Part shown: piece by piece, positions 17,310 through 24,121 of the stretch | Layout of the letters: each line of letters begins with the position of its first letter | Numbering within the stretch: the first letter of the stretch is position 1 | Made by a program: the position numbers and the translations under genes | From: Lysinibacillus sp. OF-1 | Lineage (GTDB): Bacteria; Bacillota; Bacilli; Bacillales_A; Planococcaceae | Length of the DNA stretch: 64,000 nucleotides | NCBI RefSeq assembly: GCF_028356935.1 | Contig: NZ_CP102798.1 | Location: 4,402,001 to 4,466,000, forward strand | Direction: 5' to 3' | The notes under the pieces: generated by a model | The model's input: the letters and a program-made list of their open reading frames with translations, nothing else | The model's database searches: none | What the model was told of the DNA's origin: nothing

Positions 17310-17425
17310 GGATTTCCGTTGCAGGCTACTTGCTTTCCTGTGGGCGAGCGCTGAGCCGCTTCCTCCGTGCAGGGGCTCGCCTGTCTCGCTATCCCATGGG
17401 AGTCAAGTAGCCTTCCACTCCAACC
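17310..17425 (+). repeat. Structured intergenic repeat, copy 1
   Basis: A GC-rich island of about 116 bases beginning GGATTTCCGTTGCAGGCTAC and ending GTAGCCTTCCACTCCAAC. It has complementary ends (GGCTACTTG / CAAGTAGCC) and internal arms (GGCGAGCGC, GGGGCTCGCC). This type of 'TTTCCGTT...CACTCCAA' element is, from general knowledge, dispersed in many Bacillaceae genomes. It contains no ORF and differs sharply in base composition from its surroundings. Confidence 0.7.
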
Positions 17426-17610
17426 CACAAAAATGGTACCTTTTTAGCAAAGGTTTTCAAATAAGGCGAAGGTCTTCACTACTCTTTATGGAGAGGTGTT
17501 GTCACACATCACTTCCCCACATTGAAAATAAGAGCTTATTCCCTCTAAAAATAATGGGCTATTTAATCGCTATATTACTATGAAAAAAAGTAAAGACACT
17601 TTGCAGAATG

Positions 17611-17742
17611 GTTGATTGGAGTGGAGCCAGCGTCACTCCTAGGGGATTTAGCGTCACAGATGAGACCCTGGAGCGAGCGTAAGTGAGTGAAGCGGCTCAT
17701 CGGACGCCCCCTGGAAAGGGCGCTGGCGGAACGGAAATCAAC
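17611..17742 (-). repeat. Structured intergenic repeat, copy 2 (inverted)
   Basis: The same family of element in opposite orientation. It begins GTTGATTGGAGTGGAGCCAG and ends CGGAACGGAAATCAAC, so its outer 7 bases (GTTGATT / AATCAAC) are an inverted repeat. It carries inner GAGCCAGCG / CGCTGGCGG arms. Together with copy 1 it encloses about 185 bases of A+T-rich DNA in which I see no gene. Confidence 0.7.
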
Positions 17743-17800
17743 CTTTCACCTTGCAAATTTGCTTTTTCTGCCGTTGACATCATCTTTTTTCAACAACATG

Positions 17801-17828
17801 AAAGAAAGCTCTTCAGAGAGCTTTCTTT
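17801..17828 (+). terminator. Perfect hairpin just upstream of the Btr-like gene
   Basis: A 12-base perfect stem AAAGAAAGCTCT / AGAGCTTTCTTT with a 4-base loop (TCAG), extended weakly by CAACA/TGTTG. It lies about 40 bases before the regulator's start. It resembles the terminator at 17228, so it could be the original terminator of the binding-protein gene displaced by repeat insertion, or a leader attenuator. Confidence 0.5.
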
Positions 17829-17869
17829 GTGTTGTTCTCCAAATTCAATTATAAAGGGGTGAATCATCA

Positions 17870-19438
17870 ATGGGTAACTTAACACATGTCTATACGTTAC
17901 AAACTATTTCTTATGTGATTCAATCAACGAACAAGCAGCAGTTTAATAGTGATTTCTATACACTTTTCATCGTAATGAGTGGCAGCGGAAAGCTAGAAAT
18001 AGATCATAACACCATTCATCTTAGTGAAGAAAAGTGCATATCGATTCCTCCTAATAACACGGCTAATATACGCATTCAAAACGAGCACCTTTGTTTTTAT
18101 CAATTACAGTTCAACATTGTCCATCTTTGCAATAAACAGACTACTAGCCCTTTTAAGCGTGTCAAAGAGCAACGTCTTCTCCCCTTTTCGCAATGTCGTA
18201 GACTGCTAGAAGCCATTTATCAGAACCGTCTAGCGGAGGATGAGCACACCATCTTTGAGCAGCATGTACACTTTCAAGAGCTGATGTTATTGCTCTTACA
18301 TCAAACAATACCCAAGCTGGTGCAAAAAAATGATCGTCAATCTGTTGAGCAATCCATTAACTATTTGCATAAACATTTTGAAAAAGAGTGGACTGTCGAG
18401 CAGTTGGCAGAGCTAGCTGATGTTCCAAGATGGAATTATACCCGTATGTTCAAAGAGATTACAGGGCAAATCCCTCTTCACTATTTAAATAACATTCGCA
18501 TTGAAAAAGCCAAGCAATTATTAATGACAACAAATGATCGGGTATTTGAAATTAGTCAGTCTATCGGATTTAATAATGAGTATTATTTCAATCGTCGTTT
18601 TAAAGAACATGTCGGCATCTCTCCAGGACAATATCGAAGAAACCAAAGCAGCAATCTACGTGTATTTGCACCATTCTTAGAAGATTTCTTTGTCGCCCTT
18701 GGGATTACACCAATTGCTCAATTCAGTCATCCAAAATGGGGAAAACAAGACTATTTAGGTCTACAAGAAGTGCCTGATATCGATGTACAAAATGGAGAAA
18801 TGGATCGACTCCTTCACTATAAACCAACATTAATTATGCTAGATGCAGGTATAGAGCGATGGGAATCCTGTCATCATTTAAATGAAGTAGCTCCCATCTG
18901 TCATATCTCACATCCTGGAGAGAACTGGCAGTCTACTTTGTTTAAGATTGCTGATTTAACAGGAAAAACCGCCTTGATGCAAGACGTGATCCTACAATAT
19001 GAGGATAAGGTACAGCAAGCAAAAGGAATTCTTAGTAAATCCGTTTATGGGCAAAGTGTGGCATTTCTTCGCATTTCAGCCATTGGCATTACTCTATATG
19101 CGGGTCCTGAATGTGGCTATACGGGGCCAATTTTATATCGTGACCTCGGTTTAATGCCACATCCACTTGTCTGGAGTATTCCGCACAATCAACGTAAAGC
19201 ACCACTGACATTTGATCAATTGCTGCAATTAGATGCGGATCATTTATTTATTACTTTTGATAAACAACATTCCATTTACGAGAACGAGGAGCGTACGATT
19301 TTAAAAACTTCTATGTGGAAAAATCTAGCTGCAGTTAAAACCAACTGTGTATATGAAGTGGATTTTTTAACATGGATGAATTACGGTATTCTGTCTCATA
19401 GTAAAAAAATTGATGATGTCTTACATGTTCTCGGCTAA
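17870..19438 (+). CDS. btr: AraC-type regulator fused to a siderophore-binding domain (Btr-like)
   Basis: 522 residues in three parts. Residues 1-130 are a cupin-like AraC arm, about 155-258 a double helix-turn-helix ending in the signature FNRRFKEHVGISPGQYRR, and 265-522 a FecB/FeuA-like binding domain (FSHPKWGKQDYLGL, KPTLIMLDAG, CGYTGPILYRDLGL). There is no signal peptide, so the binding domain is cytoplasmic. In Bacillus subtilis, Btr has this layout and activates the feuABC uptake operon when it binds ferric bacillibactin. A similar role for the adjacent Fur-boxed gene at 16271 is likely. The start has AAAGGGGTGA upstream. Confidence 0.87.
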   Translation: MGNLTHVYTLQTISYVIQSTNKQQFNSDFYTLFIVMSGSGKLEIDHNTIHLSEEKCISIPPNNTANIRIQNEHLCFYQLQFNIVHLCNKQTTSPFKRVKEQRLLPFSQCRRLLEAIYQNRLAEDEHTIFEQHVHFQELMLLLLHQTIPKLVQKNDRQSVEQSINYLHKHFEKEWTVEQLAELADVPRWNYTRMFKEITGQIPLHYLNNIRIEKAKQLLMTTNDRVFEISQSIGFNNEYYFNRRFKEHVGISPGQYRRNQSSNLRVFAPFLEDFFVALGITPIAQFSHPKWGKQDYLGLQEVPDIDVQNGEMDRLLHYKPTLIMLDAGIERWESCHHLNEVAPICHISHPGENWQSTLFKIADLTGKTALMQDVILQYEDKVQQAKGILSKSVYGQSVAFLRISAIGITLYAGPECGYTGPILYRDLGLMPHPLVWSIPHNQRKAPLTFDQLLQLDADHLFITFDKQHSIYENEERTILKTSMWKNLAAVKTNCVYEVDFLTWMNYGILSHSKKIDDVLHVLG

Positions 19439-19467
19439 AAGAGGAAGCTCACTTTGGCTTCCTTTTT
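19437..19467 (+). terminator. Terminator of the Btr-like gene
   Basis: AGGAAGC pairs with GCTTCCT, followed by a T run, immediately after the stop codon. Confidence 0.75.
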
Positions 19468-19561
19468 AAATGATTAGGACAGACATTGCACTGCAAAATA
19501 ACACCTAAAGACGTTTAGCTACATAAGATAAGATATCAGCTATAGGATAGGAGGAATTACA

Positions 19562-19960
19562 TTGTATTACAATCCTTATCCGTACTTTGTTCATCCTTAT
19601 CATTACCCAACGTCGCCACTTGCCCAGCAGCTTGCCGTTAGACCTATTCCTCAACATTTAGCAATGCCGAACACTACCCCCTTTCCACCTGTCGACACAC
19701 ATAAATTAAAAATGTCAGCTACACGGATAAAGGCGATCATGCAACAGGCTCAATTGCTTACGGATAAAATTGATAGCTCTCAACAATTTGCACATGATCT
19801 AATGAATGCTGCACAGCTTTCAAATAAAACAGAGGTTGATAAATTAATCACATCAACAGGCATTACGATGAAATTTGATGCAAATTATACACCAGACAAT
19901 TTCAGAATACGTCTTATGGATAATGGTTGTTGTGGCATAACCATAAATTTAAGTTGGTAA
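19562..19960 (+). CDS. Tyr/Pro/His-rich hypothetical protein
   Basis: 132 residues from a TTG start with GGAGG seven bases upstream. Residues 1-45 are rich in Tyr, Pro and His (YYNPYPYFVHPYHYP), a composition seen in spore-coat and spore-associated proteins. Residues 50-110 look helical, and the protein closes with DNGCCGITINLSW. There is no signal peptide or membrane segment. A spore role is only a compositional guess; no sporulation sigma-factor promoter was established. Confidence 0.55.
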   Translation: MYYNPYPYFVHPYHYPTSPLAQQLAVRPIPQHLAMPNTTPFPPVDTHKLKMSATRIKAIMQQAQLLTDKIDSSQQFAHDLMNAAQLSNKTEVDKLITSTGITMKFDANYTPDNFRIRLMDNGCCGITINLSW

Positions 19961-20051
19961 AAAAATTTACCCTTATATCTCTATCGAACTTGTAAACTAT
20001 AAAATTCTATGCTAAAGTGTTTTTATTATTATTTCTGAAAATTCTTATATC

Positions 20052-20166
20052 ACTTTTCTTATCGAGAGAGACGGAGGGATTGGCCCGATGAAGTCTCAGC
20101 AACCAGCTCAACAGTATGGTGCTAATTCCAATTGGCAAAATTTTAAGCCTGAAAGATGAGAAGAAG
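20052..20166 (+). promoter_or_regulatory. SAM-I (S-box) riboswitch
   Basis: All landmark blocks are present in order: the P1 5' strand TTCTTATC, GAGAGACGGAGGGATTGGCCC, GATGAAGTCTCAGCAACCAG, GGTGCTAATTCC, and CCTGAAAGATGAGAA closing P1. A terminator hairpin with a T run follows at 20187. In S-box RNAs bound S-adenosylmethionine favours the terminator, so the downstream gene is expressed when SAM is low. The gene controlled here encodes a cyclase-family protein rather than a known methionine gene. Confidence 0.93.
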
Positions 20167-20186
20167 AACTACCGTTGCTTATTCTG

Positions 20187-20214
20187 GAGTCCTCTTCTAA
20201 GGGGACTCTTTTTT
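20187..20214 (+). terminator. Riboswitch expression-platform terminator
   Basis: GAGTCCTCTT pairs with AAGGGGACTC (one wobble), followed by six T. It lies between the SAM-I aptamer and the cyclase start codon. Confidence 0.85.
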
Positions 20215-20250
20215 ATGTTCTACTAATTTTAACAGAAAGCAGTGAAATCA

Positions 20251-20988
20251 ATGTCAAACCAACTTTTACAAGCATTACAATTATTAAAATCAAAACAATG
20301 GGTTGATTTAACACATACATTCGGCCCTAATTCCCCACATTTTTTTATGTTTGAAGATGCTAAATTTGAAACATTATTCTCTCATGATGACGGGTTCTTC
20401 GCACAACAATTCACGTTCCCAGGACAATATGGCACACATATCGACCCACCCATTCATTTTGTGCGAGACTCCCGCTATCTAGAAGAATTAGAACTAAAAG
20501 AACTAGTTCTTCCTCTTGTCGTTATTGATAAATCACGAGAAGCTGCTAGCAATCATGACTTCTCGCTAAGTGTGCAAGATATTTTTGATTTTGAAGCACA
20601 ACATGGAGTAATTGAAGCAGGTACCTTTGTAGCGCTACGTACGGATTGGAGTAAGCGCTGGCCAGATAAAGAGGCATTTAGTAACCAAGATATGGATGGA
20701 CATAACCATATACCAGGCTGGGGCTTAGAGGCATTACAATTTTTATTGAAGGAACGTCAAATAAGTGCACTTGGCCATGAAACATTTGATACTGATTCAG
20801 CCGCTGATTTTCACAAAAATGGTAAGCTAGACGGCGAATACTTCGTGCTTGAACAAAACATCTATCAAATTGAGTTGATGACTAACTTGGACAAGCTACC
20901 TGCGAAGGGGGCAATTATCTTCAATATCGTCCCTAAGCCTGAAAAGGCATCTGGATTCCCTGTACGCTCATTTGCTATTTTGCCATAA
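20251..20988 (+). CDS. Cyclase-family (kynurenine-formamidase-like) metal hydrolase
   Basis: About 245 residues. The metal-binding motif QYGTHIDPPIHF (near residue 65) is the HxGTHxDxPxHF signature of the cyclase family. LGHETFDTD near residue 170 and the C-terminal IFNIVPKPEKASGFPVRSFAI complete the fold. Relatives hydrolyse N-formylkynurenine, isatin or other cyclic amides. A GTG lies three codons earlier, but neither start has a strong ribosome site; I favour the ATG at 20251. Control by a SAM-I riboswitch ties it to sulfur-amino-acid or one-carbon metabolism, which is not the usual context for this family. Confidence 0.83.
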   Translation: MSNQLLQALQLLKSKQWVDLTHTFGPNSPHFFMFEDAKFETLFSHDDGFFAQQFTFPGQYGTHIDPPIHFVRDSRYLEELELKELVLPLVVIDKSREAASNHDFSLSVQDIFDFEAQHGVIEAGTFVALRTDWSKRWPDKEAFSNQDMDGHNHIPGWGLEALQFLLKERQISALGHETFDTDSAADFHKNGKLDGEYFVLEQNIYQIELMTNLDKLPAKGAIIFNIVPKPEKASGFPVRSFAILP

Positions 20989-20991
20989 CAC

Positions 20992-21032
20992 AAAGGTCTG
21001 TACGATTCATATGTTGAATCATACAGACCTTT
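20992..21032. terminator. Bidirectional terminator
   Basis: AAAGGTCTGTA / TACAGACCTTT with an inner GATTCA/TGAATC continuation, just after the cyclase stop and overlapping the stop of the convergent DedA gene. Confidence 0.8.
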
Positions 21033-21627
21033 ATTTTCGTATATTTCTTTTTTTGAATAGATAGTAAACGATGAGCATTACGAGGCCAAACAATAGGATG
21101 AGATAAATACTATAATGGGATAAATAATAACCAACAAACCGCCACTTCTCCCCAAGCATCCTCCCTAACGTTATAAATGTGAAAGTCCAGATAAATGCCC
21201 CTGTATAGGCAAAAAAAGCAAACTTTCTATATGGATAATTATTAATTGCCGCAATATAGGCTGTCAGATGTCGTACACCAGGTATAAAATAGCCTATTAA
21301 TAATAAAGTTGGCCCAATTTTAGTAAACAGTTGTTTTGTAAAATCAATTTTTTGCTCCGTAATATGAATTTTGGGTCCATATTTCTGCAATAATGGTAAG
21401 CCAAAACGATAGCCGATATAGTAGCTTAAGGTAATACCGCCAACTGCACCAATCATTGCACTTACTAAAGCGGGAATGTGTTCAAGGCTTTCTATATAAA
21501 CGCTGTAGCCAACATATGTTAGAAAGACCTCATCAGGAAGTGGCAACCCAACAATGCCTCCAATTAGGATCACGATAATACCCAAATACCCGTAATGTTC
21601 AATTAGAGATTGCACATGATGTGCCAT
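21031..21627 (-). CDS. DedA-family membrane protein
   Basis: About 198 residues (or 209 if the ATG at 21660 is used; I prefer MAHHVQSLIEHYGYLG because family members begin there). The sequence GGIVGLPLPDEVFLTYVGY and the amphipathic re-entrant GYFIPGVRHLTAYIA are DedA hallmarks, with the key Arg in PGVRH. DedA proteins are membrane proteins linked to recycling of undecaprenyl phosphate or phospholipid carriers and to membrane-potential homeostasis. It is monocistronic. The downstream terminator is shared with the cyclase gene. Confidence 0.82.
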   Translation of the reverse strand: MAHHVQSLIEHYGYLGIIVILIGGIVGLPLPDEVFLTYVGYSVYIESLEHIPALVSAMIGAVGGITLSYYIGYRFGLPLLQKYGPKIHITEQKIDFTKQLFTKIGPTLLLIGYFIPGVRHLTAYIAAINNYPYRKFAFFAYTGAFIWTFTFITLGRMLGEKWRFVGYYLSHYSIYLILLFGLVMLIVYYLFKKRNIRK

Positions 21628-21727
21628 ATAACATCCCACCCAAAATTTATTAAAACGCATTGATTAACAAGTTCCTTCAATAGATCTAAGAGAACCTGAG
21701 GCATCGACTTTAAGACCTTCAGCAGCT

Positions 21728-22478
21728 TTATATCATTTGAAACTGCCGTAAAGCAAAGTCAATACCACCTTCAGTGGAACTCTTTGTAACAAAATTCGCA
21801 ACTGCTTTTAGAGCTGCACTACCATTTCCCATAGCAATACCTAGCCCTACATGCTCTAACATATCAATATCATTATCCCCATCTCCAAAAGCAATAGCAT
21901 TTTCAGGATCAATGTTAAAATGGTCTAGTACCGCTTTAACAGCTATCGATTTGGCAACATCCTGCTGTAATACATTCACAATATAAGGATGCCATCGCTG
22001 CCAAAATATATGCGGAAATTGGCTAGCATATCTTTTTTCAGCCTCCTCATCTGCATATAGACACATGAGAAAAACTTCTTCATCCACAATTTTTTCATTC
22101 ACAACCGGAAAATTTCGTAAAGATAGAGTTGCCTGCATCGCATTGAAAGCAGCTGGATGCTGAATGCCATTCATCGATAGTTGCTCTGTAAAAAATGTGA
22201 GGCTATGCTGCTGTTCACGTGCAAAAGCTTGTACATTTTGAATTATGTATGATTAAATCCTTGTGTTTCACATATGCCCCATTTGCTGTAATAAAGGTTT
22301 CAATCCCTAGCGCTTGTATCTCCTGACACATCGATAAAGGTCTTCCTGTAGCCGCTACAAGGTGAATTCCTCTCTCCTGCAAAAGTTGAATGGCCTGCTT
22401 TGTGCTTTCTTCCACACAGCCATCTTCGTAATTAATCAGTGTTCCATCCACATCAAAAAATATGATATTATAATTCAT
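21728..22478 (-). pseudogene. Cof-type HAD phosphatase split by a single-base frameshift
   Basis: The N-terminal frame (22478-22215) has the HAD motif I FFDVDGTL and the motif II region VAATGRP. The C-terminal frame (ending 21728) has motif III/IV GDGDNDIDMLEHVGLGIAMGNG. Between them, the frame of the second part can be read back as VQAFAREQQHSLTFFTEQLS to an A4 run (plus-strand 22236-22239). One extra A there shifts the frame and stops it at TGA. Without it a normal protein of about 250 residues results. Cof-type HADs dephosphorylate sugar phosphates, FMN or PLP. It may be a true mutation or a sequencing error. Confidence 0.8.
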
Positions 22479-22814
22479 CTTAAGCCGCCTTTATAAAACA
22501 GTACTTTAGAATCACAAACATTTAATTCATTCCTTATACTTAATGAAAAGTATGAAAGTATTTTGACAAACTTTCAGCAAACTCTATAACTTACATTAAC
22601 AGCACCGATAAATACTATTACAAGCATAGATTTAATGACAATTAACTATAAAACAGATGAATATTTTTATTTTAATAATTCTAAAGGAGTATACCAAAGA
22701 ACACAGAATTGTTAAAATAAAAGATATCTACTTAAATACATTGAACGATAAACATTTACGTATAAATAGAGCAAAAGAAACAAAATTTTAGAGCCTGCAA
22801 AGGAGTTGATTCTT

Positions 22815-23498
22815 ATGGCATTTAACATTTACTACTATGAAAGTAGTGTAGATTGTAAATTTTGCAAAAAGCATTTTACAACTTATAAAGTACGCCCTAA
22901 TCGATATAAAATCATCGAGGAGCAAACAGATTTCATGCCTGTTTATGATGGCTTAAATCCTTTGCTGTATGAGGTTGCTGTTTGTCCCCATTGCGGCTAT
23001 GCCTACCATAAGTCTATGACACGGACATATGGACCTTTCATGCAACTCATTGATGAAATTTACATTAAAGAGCTCCAGAAGCCGATGGATATTTGTCAGG
23101 AACGTACAATCGATGATGCCATTGTCAGTTTTAAGCTTGCTTATTTGGTATCACGTGCTTCCATGGAGGAATCCCTTTTAATGGCGAATTTCGCCTTGAA
23201 AATTGCTTGGCTTTATCGTTTAAAAACCGATGAGGAATCCGAAAAGCGTTACCTTTTTGCAGCTAGAGACTTTTATAGTAAATCCTTTGCATCCAATCAG
23301 GAGGGTGGAGAAAGAATCCAGTTTTTACATGCTGAATTAAGCCTTCGACTCGGTGATATTGTAGAAGCTAAAAAAGGATTCTCACGTTTAATTGCCGATC
23401 GAAATGTATCACCAAAATATCGAAAGCTTGCGCGTAATCGTTGGGAAAATTATAAATATGACGAACAACCTATAACAGTTAATGAAATCATTAATTGA
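22815..23498 (+). CDS. DUF2225 family zinc-ribbon protein
   Basis: 227 residues. Paired CxxC motifs, CKFCKK near residue 14 and CPHCGYAYHK near residue 56, form a zinc ribbon. A helical, TPR-like region follows (SMEESLLMANFALKIAWLYRLK ... FSRLIADRNVSPKYRKLARNR). This is the DUF2225 layout known in Firmicutes, of unknown function. The ATG at 22815 follows AAAGGAG; the in-frame TTG nine bases earlier overlaps that site. The 327 bases upstream (22479-22805) are A+T-rich with no gene. The next gene starts 22 bases after its stop and is probably co-transcribed. Confidence 0.78.
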   Translation: MAFNIYYYESSVDCKFCKKHFTTYKVRPNRYKIIEEQTDFMPVYDGLNPLLYEVAVCPHCGYAYHKSMTRTYGPFMQLIDEIYIKELQKPMDICQERTIDDAIVSFKLAYLVSRASMEESLLMANFALKIAWLYRLKTDEESEKRYLFAARDFYSKSFASNQEGGERIQFLHAELSLRLGDIVEAKKGFSRLIADRNVSPKYRKLARNRWENYKYDEQPITVNEIIN

Positions 23499-23520
23499 TT
23501 TGACGAGGAGAGGACTAGTT

Positions 23521-23874
23521 ATGTTGCTATTCCATAAAAGAATTGATGTGAGAGAAGAGGACATATTTTCAGAGTTACATCATTTTTTATTAAGAAAAAA
23601 TAATCGCTACTTAACAAACGATGAGATAGTCGCTTTAACAGGAGTGTCACCTGAACTCCTTTACAAATGGGTAAAAGCAGGAAAGTTAAAAAAGTCCATT
23701 TTCCCTAATTTAGGAGCGCCCTGTGAACGATGTGGACAAATTACACAAGCTAAAATTTGTGTGAGCTGCTCCTCCTCCATTGTTGGTACATTAAAGCAAG
23801 AAGAAAAGGATCGTGCATGGTTCAATCAAATTCAACGTAACCATGTTAGAGCAAGCACCTATCACTATAAATAA
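23521..23874 (+). CDS. YvyF-like (TIGR03826 flagellar-operon) protein lacking the N-terminal zinc ribbon
   Basis: 117 residues. It has a MerR-like HTH (RYLTNDEIVALTGVSPELLYKWVKAGKL) followed by a zinc ribbon CERCGQ ... CVSCSS. This matches the middle and C-terminal parts of the flagellar-operon protein YvyF. The usual N-terminal CxxC ribbon is absent, replaced by MLLFHKRIDVREEDIFSELHHF. GAGGAGAGG eight bases before the ATG supports the start. No flagellar gene is near, so this is more likely a paralogue working with the DUF2225 protein than the flagellar one. Confidence 0.6.
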   Translation: MLLFHKRIDVREEDIFSELHHFLLRKNNRYLTNDEIVALTGVSPELLYKWVKAGKLKKSIFPNLGAPCERCGQITQAKICVSCSSSIVGTLKQEEKDRAWFNQIQRNHVRASTYHYK

Positions 23875-23878
23875 TGAT

Positions 23879-23912
23879 AAACATCTCCACTTTACAAATG
23901 GAGATGTTTTAT
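23879..23912 (+). terminator. Terminator of the DUF2225/YvyF-like pair
   Basis: AAACATCTCCA / TGGAGATGTTT perfect stem with a T run, immediately after the stop codon. Confidence 0.8.
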
Positions 23913-23986
23913 GTTGTTGAAAAAAGGTGATTCACTAGCAGAAAAAGAACCCTTGGCAAGGTAGTTTTGTTTCCAACGCTATGGAG

Positions 23987-24018
23987 CAACTCCACTTTAC
24001 AAACGGGGATGTTTTTTT
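23987..24018 (+). repeat. Degenerate second copy of the preceding terminator
   Basis: CAACTCCACTTTACAAACGG, continuing GGATG and then seven T, repeats the terminator at 23879 (CATCTCCACTTTACAAATGG, then AGATG) with a few changes. The stem is weakened by mismatches. It suggests a local duplication of about 100 bases. Confidence 0.5.
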
Positions 24019-24033
24019 GCCAATATAGGCAAA

Positions 24034-24088
24034 TTTAAACAAAATTTAAACAAACTCTTCCTAAGCTTTAAACTTCGTTCCTTATAAT
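24034..24088 (+). promoter_or_regulatory. Promoter of second esterase gene with response-regulator-type repeats
   Basis: TTTAAACAAAATTTAAAC at 24034-24051 contains two TTTAAAC half-sites 11 bases apart. A third TTTAAAC lies at 24067, 33 bases from the first. TATAAT at 24083-24088 is the -10, 31 bases after the repeat. No good -35 is present, as expected for an activated promoter. The arrangement copies that upstream of the ABC exporter (10264-10319). Confidence 0.68.
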
Positions 24089-24121
24089 AAGTATCAATAT
24101 AAGAAGAAGGGCTGATTATTA

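Noticed and set aside
17240-17583. ORFs inside the structured repeat region (62 and 93 codons on opposite strands)
   Set aside because: They arise from the GC-rich palindromic repeat, have no ribosome site and no protein-like pattern.
17310-17742. CRISPR array or insertion sequence between the siderophore genes
   Set aside because: There are only two inverted copies of one element, no short regular repeats with spacers and no transposase gene.
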